Below are positions 6,019-8,053 of a stretch of DNA of 8,053 nucleotides, in pieces (positions within the stretch are counted from its first letter, which is position 1; each line of letters starts with the position of its first letter). The stretch comes from Burkholderiales bacterium. GTDB taxonomy: Bacteria; Pseudomonadota; Gammaproteobacteria; Burkholderiales; Burkholderiaceae_C. The stretch covers positions 1-8,053 of the forward strand of contig JAABPT010000044.1 of NCBI GenBank assembly GCA_011391855.1, in the 5' to 3' direction. The notes under the pieces were generated by a model that saw only the letters and a program-made list of their open reading frames with translations, was not told the origin of the DNA and did not search any database. Made by a program: the position numbers and the translations under genes.

Positions 6019-6420
6019 TCAAAGGGTCTGCGTCGGCTTGGCCGACTGGAGGCTGGTGCCCAGCAGTTCCTCGATCTTCAGCTTGACCTGGCGCGACTTC
6101 TCGTCGTTGGGAAAGCGCACGCCCACGCCCTGCGTACGTCCGCCCGAGGCATTGGCCGGCGTGATCCAGGCCACCTTGCCGGCCACCGGAAAGCGCTGCG
6201 GGTCGTCGGGCAGCGAAAGCAGCAGATAGATGTCTTCGCCCAGTCGGTAGTCACGCGTGGTCGGCACGAACAGCCCGCCGTCGGTGAGCAAGGGCATGTA
6301 GGCGGCGTACAGCGCGCCCTTCTCGCGAAAGACGAGCTGGATCACGCTCGGCCGCACCCCGCCGCTCGGTGCCACGGGTGGGCCGAGCCCGCCTGAACGG
6401 GTGGAGGGGGCGTCCTTCAT
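6019..6420 (-). CDS. pilZ: Type IV pilus assembly protein PilZ
   Basis: 133 residues. A variable, Gly/Pro-rich N-terminus (1-23) precedes a single PilZ barrel (~24-122) with VIQLVFREKGALYAAYMPLL, DGGLFVPT, a GEDIYLLLSLP strand, KVAWITP and GVGVRF. The RxxxR and (D/N)xSxxG motifs needed to bind cyclic-di-GMP are absent, as in the founding Pseudomonas PilZ, which works in pilus biogenesis through protein contacts with PilB and FimX. It is therefore probably not a c-di-GMP sensor. Its ATG overlaps the holB stop (ATGA, 6417-6420) and no Shine-Dalgarno is visible, so translation probably depends on ribosomes finishing holB. The holB-pilZ pairing is also found in other proteobacteria. Upstream in-frame sequence within holB is a shadow and was not used. 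Confidence 0.93.
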   Translation of the reverse strand: MKDAPSTRSGGLGPPVAPSGGVRPSVIQLVFREKGALYAAYMPLLTDGGLFVPTTRDYRLGEDIYLLLSLPDDPQRFPVAGKVAWITPANASGGRTQGVGVRFPNDEKSRQVKLKIEELLGTSLQSAKPTQTL

Positions 6421-7541
6421 GGCGGCAGTGTAGCGAAGCCCCGGCGCGGCGGTGCCGCTGGCGATGGCGGTGGTGACAGCGGAGGTGCCGAGGCCATCGC
6501 CAGCCGGCCCTGCGTCACGAGCGCGTCGATCATCAGCGCTTCCTGCCAGGGATGGTCCTCGTGGCGGGCGATGCGCGCCAGCTCCTGCGACCAGCTCGTC
6601 AGCGCCAGCCAGGCACTGCCGGCGGGCACACGCTCGGTGGGAAAGTAGACGGCCGGTGCGCCGCTGGCGCGCGCCATGGCGTCGTGGCACAGCTTCTGCA
6701 AGGCGTCCACGGCCTGCGGCACCGGCCAGCCGGCCATGGCGGTCGCCTGGCCGCGTGCCACCGCGGCAGGCAGCGCAGACCAGGCGGCCGCGTCGATGCC
6801 GGCCTGCGCCAGCGCCAGCGCATCCAGGGGGCGACCGCTGCACGCGGCCAGCAGCACCTCGGGCTGGGCCACGCCTTGCGCGGCCAGCCAGGCCGCCGCC
6901 ACGTCGGCCGGCGGGGCCGGCAAAAGCAGGCGCTGGCAGCGGCTGCGCACCGTGGGCAGCAGCAGCGCGGGGTCGCCGGCGGTCAGCACCAGCCGGGTGC
7001 CGGCGGGCGGCTCTTCCAGCGTCTTCAACAGCGCACTGGCCGACTGGATATTCAGCGCCTCGGCCGGGTGCAGCACCGCCACCTTGCCGCGGCCGCGGGC
7101 GCTGGTGCGCGTGGCCCAGTCGATCACGGTGCGCACCTCGTCGATGCGGATCTGCCGACTGGGTTTCTTCTTGGCATCGTCTTCCTGCTTGTCGCCGCCC
7201 AGTGGCCAGTCGTGGGCGCGGCGCAGCGTTTCGGGCAGCAGCACCAGCAGGTCGGGGTGCACGCGGGACTGCACCAGGCGGCAGCTGCCACAGCGGCCGC
7301 AGGGCCGGGTATGGGCGCGACTGCCCTCGCCTACGCCTACGCTTACGCCTGCGCCATGGCTGGGGTCTGGGCCGTCACCTTCGCACAGCCAGGCTTGCGC
7401 CAATACCAAGGCAAACGACAGCGCGCCGACACCGGCCGCGCCGTGCACCAGCAGCGCGTGGCCGCGGTGCGTGGCCAGCGCCGCCACAAGCGGGTCGGCC
7501 AGCCAGGGCAACGGCAGCGTGCCGTCGGCGCCTACCACCAC
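6417..7541 (-). CDS. holB: DNA polymerase III delta' subunit (clamp loader)
   Basis: 374 residues from GTG at 7541. AAA+ subunit of the clamp-loader complex that opens and loads the sliding clamp. The P-loop position (HGAAGVGALS, 33-42) lacks the Lys, as in E. coli delta', which does not hydrolyse ATP. The zinc module is at 81-87 (CGRCGSC) plus an upstream Cys53. Sensor-like and SRC regions follow: ALLKTLEEPPAGT (170-182) and RSRC (199-202). Between Cys53 and the zinc knot is an unusual Gly/Val/Ser loop encoded by hexamer repeats. A charged insert (KQEDDAKKK, 118-126) precedes IRIDEVR. Start: GGAGG at 7549-7553 lies 7 nt before tandem GTG codons (7541 and 7538); no ATG fits. It overlaps the end of tmk by 10 nt and pilZ by 4. 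Confidence 0.95.
   Translation of the reverse strand: MVVGADGTLPLPWLADPLVAALATHRGHALLVHGAAGVGALSFALVLAQAWLCEGDGPDPSHGAGVSVGVGEGSRAHTRPCGRCGSCRLVQSRVHPDLLVLLPETLRRAHDWPLGGDKQEDDAKKKPSRQIRIDEVRTVIDWATRTSARGRGKVAVLHPAEALNIQSASALLKTLEEPPAGTRLVLTAGDPALLLPTVRSRCQRLLLPAPPADVAAAWLAAQGVAQPEVLLAACSGRPLDALALAQAGIDAAAWSALPAAVARGQATAMAGWPVPQAVDALQKLCHDAMARASGAPAVYFPTERVPAGSAWLALTSWSQELARIARHEDHPWQEALMIDALVTQGRLAMASAPPLSPPPSPAAPPRRGFATLPP
7329..7352. repeat. Imperfect 4 x 6-bp tandem repeat inside holB
   Basis: Units GCCTAC, GCCTAC, GCTTAC, GCCTGC follow each other without spacers. On the coding (minus) strand they give alternating Gly-Val/Ser/Ala (GAGVSVGVG) in the loop before the zinc knot of delta'. 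The 6-bp unit keeps the frame, so copy number can drift without breaking the gene. Confidence 0.85.
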
Positions 7542-7714
7542 GGGCGTGCCTCCACGGCGGCCTGCACCTGTTGCCACACCGCGGCCGGGTCGGCCTCGGC
7601 CTGCAGGCGCGCGAAACGGTCTTGATCGGCCGCTGCGCGGGCGGCATAACCGGCGCGCACGCGGTCGAAGAAGGCTTCGTCCTGGGTCTCGAAGCGGTCG
7701 GGCGCACGCACTGC
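7532..7714 (-). CDS. tmk: Thymidylate kinase, C-terminal fragment only
   Basis: The last ~60 residues of dTMP kinase: (A)VRAPDRFE, then AFFDRVRAGYAARAAADQDRF, a short segment, and VWQQVQ to the C-terminus ARPWW. APDRFE-x-FF-RVR-GY matches the end of proteobacterial Tmk, following the LID region. Its position directly before holB is the expected operon order. On the 5' side, homology stops near 7705-7720: the next residues should be the FDLP..A..RLA.AR segment of Tmk, but the frame gives LQRQRPAAAVRRG, and none of the P-loop, DR or LID motifs follows although the frame stays open to 8050. The gene is therefore cut, by a contig chimera or by a real rearrangement. The exact end is uncertain by about 15 bp. 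Confidence 0.85.
   Translation of the reverse strand, partial: AVRAPDRFETQDEAFFDRVRAGYAARAAADQDRFARLQAEADPAAVWQQVQAAVEARPWW
7549..7553 (-). promoter_or_regulatory. Ribosome binding site that fixes the holB GTG start
   Basis: GGAGG on the minus strand, inside the last codons of tmk, 7 nt upstream of the GTG at 7541. It supports a GTG start overlapping the tmk stop (TAG at 7532-7534) and excludes the long N-terminal extension that the same frame would otherwise allow. Confidence 0.8.
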
Positions 7715-7728
7715 GCCGCGGCGCACGG

Positions 7729-7744
7729 CAGCGGCCGGCCGCTG
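7729..7744. repeat. 16-bp perfect palindrome at the tmk break point
   Basis: CAGCGGCCGGCCGCTG is a perfect palindrome without a loop. It lies within ~25 bp of where tmk homology ends and just before the plus-strand frame becomes protein-like. Such a site can promote template switching during library preparation or misassembly, but in GC-rich DNA it may be coincidence. Confidence 0.5.
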
Positions 7745-8053
7745 GCGCTGCAGGCGCTGGTCGACGCCAGCCCGCGGCTGACGCGGCAGCGCCAGGTGGT
7801 CCAGCGCTGGCAGCCGCCGGCGACTCACCCGCCGGCCGTGCAGCGGCAGCCCGGCGACGGACCGTCGTGGACCGACAACCCGGCCTACGAACCGCAGGGC
7901 CAGGGCTGGCAGGACAACCCGCTGTTCGTCGACCACGAACAGGCGCTGCAAGAGAGCGCACAGACGGCCGCGGACCAGGTCCAGGACGCCTGCGACGAAC
8001 TGCTGCAACTGGCGCTGGACCTGGGCCAGATCCCCGGCACCAAGGAGCAAGCC
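7733..8053 (+). CDS. Partial plus-strand protein of unknown identity, possibly eCIS/DUF4157-associated
   Basis: 107 codons open to the window end, both termini missing. Third positions are almost all G or C and the composition is protein-like (GPSWTDNPAYEP, QGWQDNPLFVDHEQAL), unlike the Arg/Gln-rich minus-strand translation of the same bases. The first part reads GRPLALQALVDASPRLTRQR, then QVVQRWQPP and AVQRQPGDGP. The pattern LQALxDASPR...QRQ...VQRQP resembles, from memory, the linker after the DUF4157 domain in toxins and accessory proteins near extracellular contractile injection systems. The C-terminal half (DHEQALQESAQTAADQVQDA, then CDELLQLALDLGQIP) is probably helical and acidic. No ATG, GTG or TTG lies between the tmk break and this segment, so it is an internal piece of a longer gene. 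The coding call is fair; the family is speculative. Confidence 0.55.

Noticed and set aside
5310..6086. 258-codon plus-strand frame opposite tatD
   Set aside because: Shadow of tatD, which has all catalytic residues on the other strand.
6552..7625. 357-codon plus-strand frame opposite holB
   Set aside because: Gln/Arg/Gly/Ala-rich shadow of holB without recognisable motifs.
7542..7961. Long N-terminal extension of holB
   Set aside because: It runs in another frame through tmk, has Arg/Ala/Pro-rich shadow composition, and a good GGAGG with GTG at 7541 gives the normal protein length.
7715..8050. N-terminal part of thymidylate kinase on the minus strand (frame open from 8050)
   Set aside because: The translation is Arg/Gln/Leu-rich with no P-loop, DR or LID motif; the plus strand of the same bases looks far more like coding sequence.
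1..8053. CRISPR array, tRNA/rRNA gene, insertion sequence or complete defence system
   Set aside because: No regularly spaced repeats, cloverleaf, transposase motifs or terminal inverted repeats were seen anywhere in the window.

Overview
The window is GC-rich, densely coding DNA, most likely from a betaproteobacterium of the order Burkholderiales (Comamonadaceae-like). The basis is the gene order tmk-holB-pilZ-tatD-ankyrin, strong G/C preference at third codon positions, and the style of the encoded proteins. This placement is inferred from pattern knowledge, not from a search.

Left part (1-3384, all minus strand): a carbohydrate uptake locus. A LacI-family repressor gene is followed by a periplasmic sugar-binding protein and a CUT1-type ABC permease that runs off the left edge. 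The binding-protein gene has an almost ideal sigma70 promoter (TTGACA, 17-bp spacer, TATAGT). A perfect LacI-type palindrome lies just downstream of the -10, and a second, weaker copy lies in the spacer 20 bp away. The simplest reading is sugar-responsive repression by the neighbouring regulator.

Middle (3385-4536): a universal stress protein on the plus strand, preceded by a symmetric FNR/Anr-type box placed as expected for a class II anaerobic promoter; a short AT-rich island of unknown role; and a small acidic hypothetical protein on the minus strand.

Right part (4537-7720, minus strand): a tightly packed housekeeping operon read tmk > holB > pilZ > tatD > ankyrin protein. It has a 10-nt overlap (tmk/holB), two ATGA stop/start overlaps (holB/pilZ and tatD/ankyrin) and a 46-bp gap (pilZ/tatD). 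It joins dTMP synthesis, the clamp-loader delta' subunit, a type IV pilus PilZ protein, a TatD-family nuclease and an exported ankyrin-repeat protein.

Right edge (about 7715-8053): tmk homology stops after its C-terminal ~58-61 residues. The remaining ~320 bp instead holds a plus-strand reading frame with no start codon at the junction and open to the window end. Its segment ALQALVDASPRLTRQRQ...VQRQPG resembles, from memory, linker segments of DUF4157-type proteins associated with extracellular contractile injection systems. A contig chimera is the leading explanation; a real insertion or rearrangement into tmk is the alternative. No rRNA, tRNA, CRISPR array or recognisable insertion sequence was seen.
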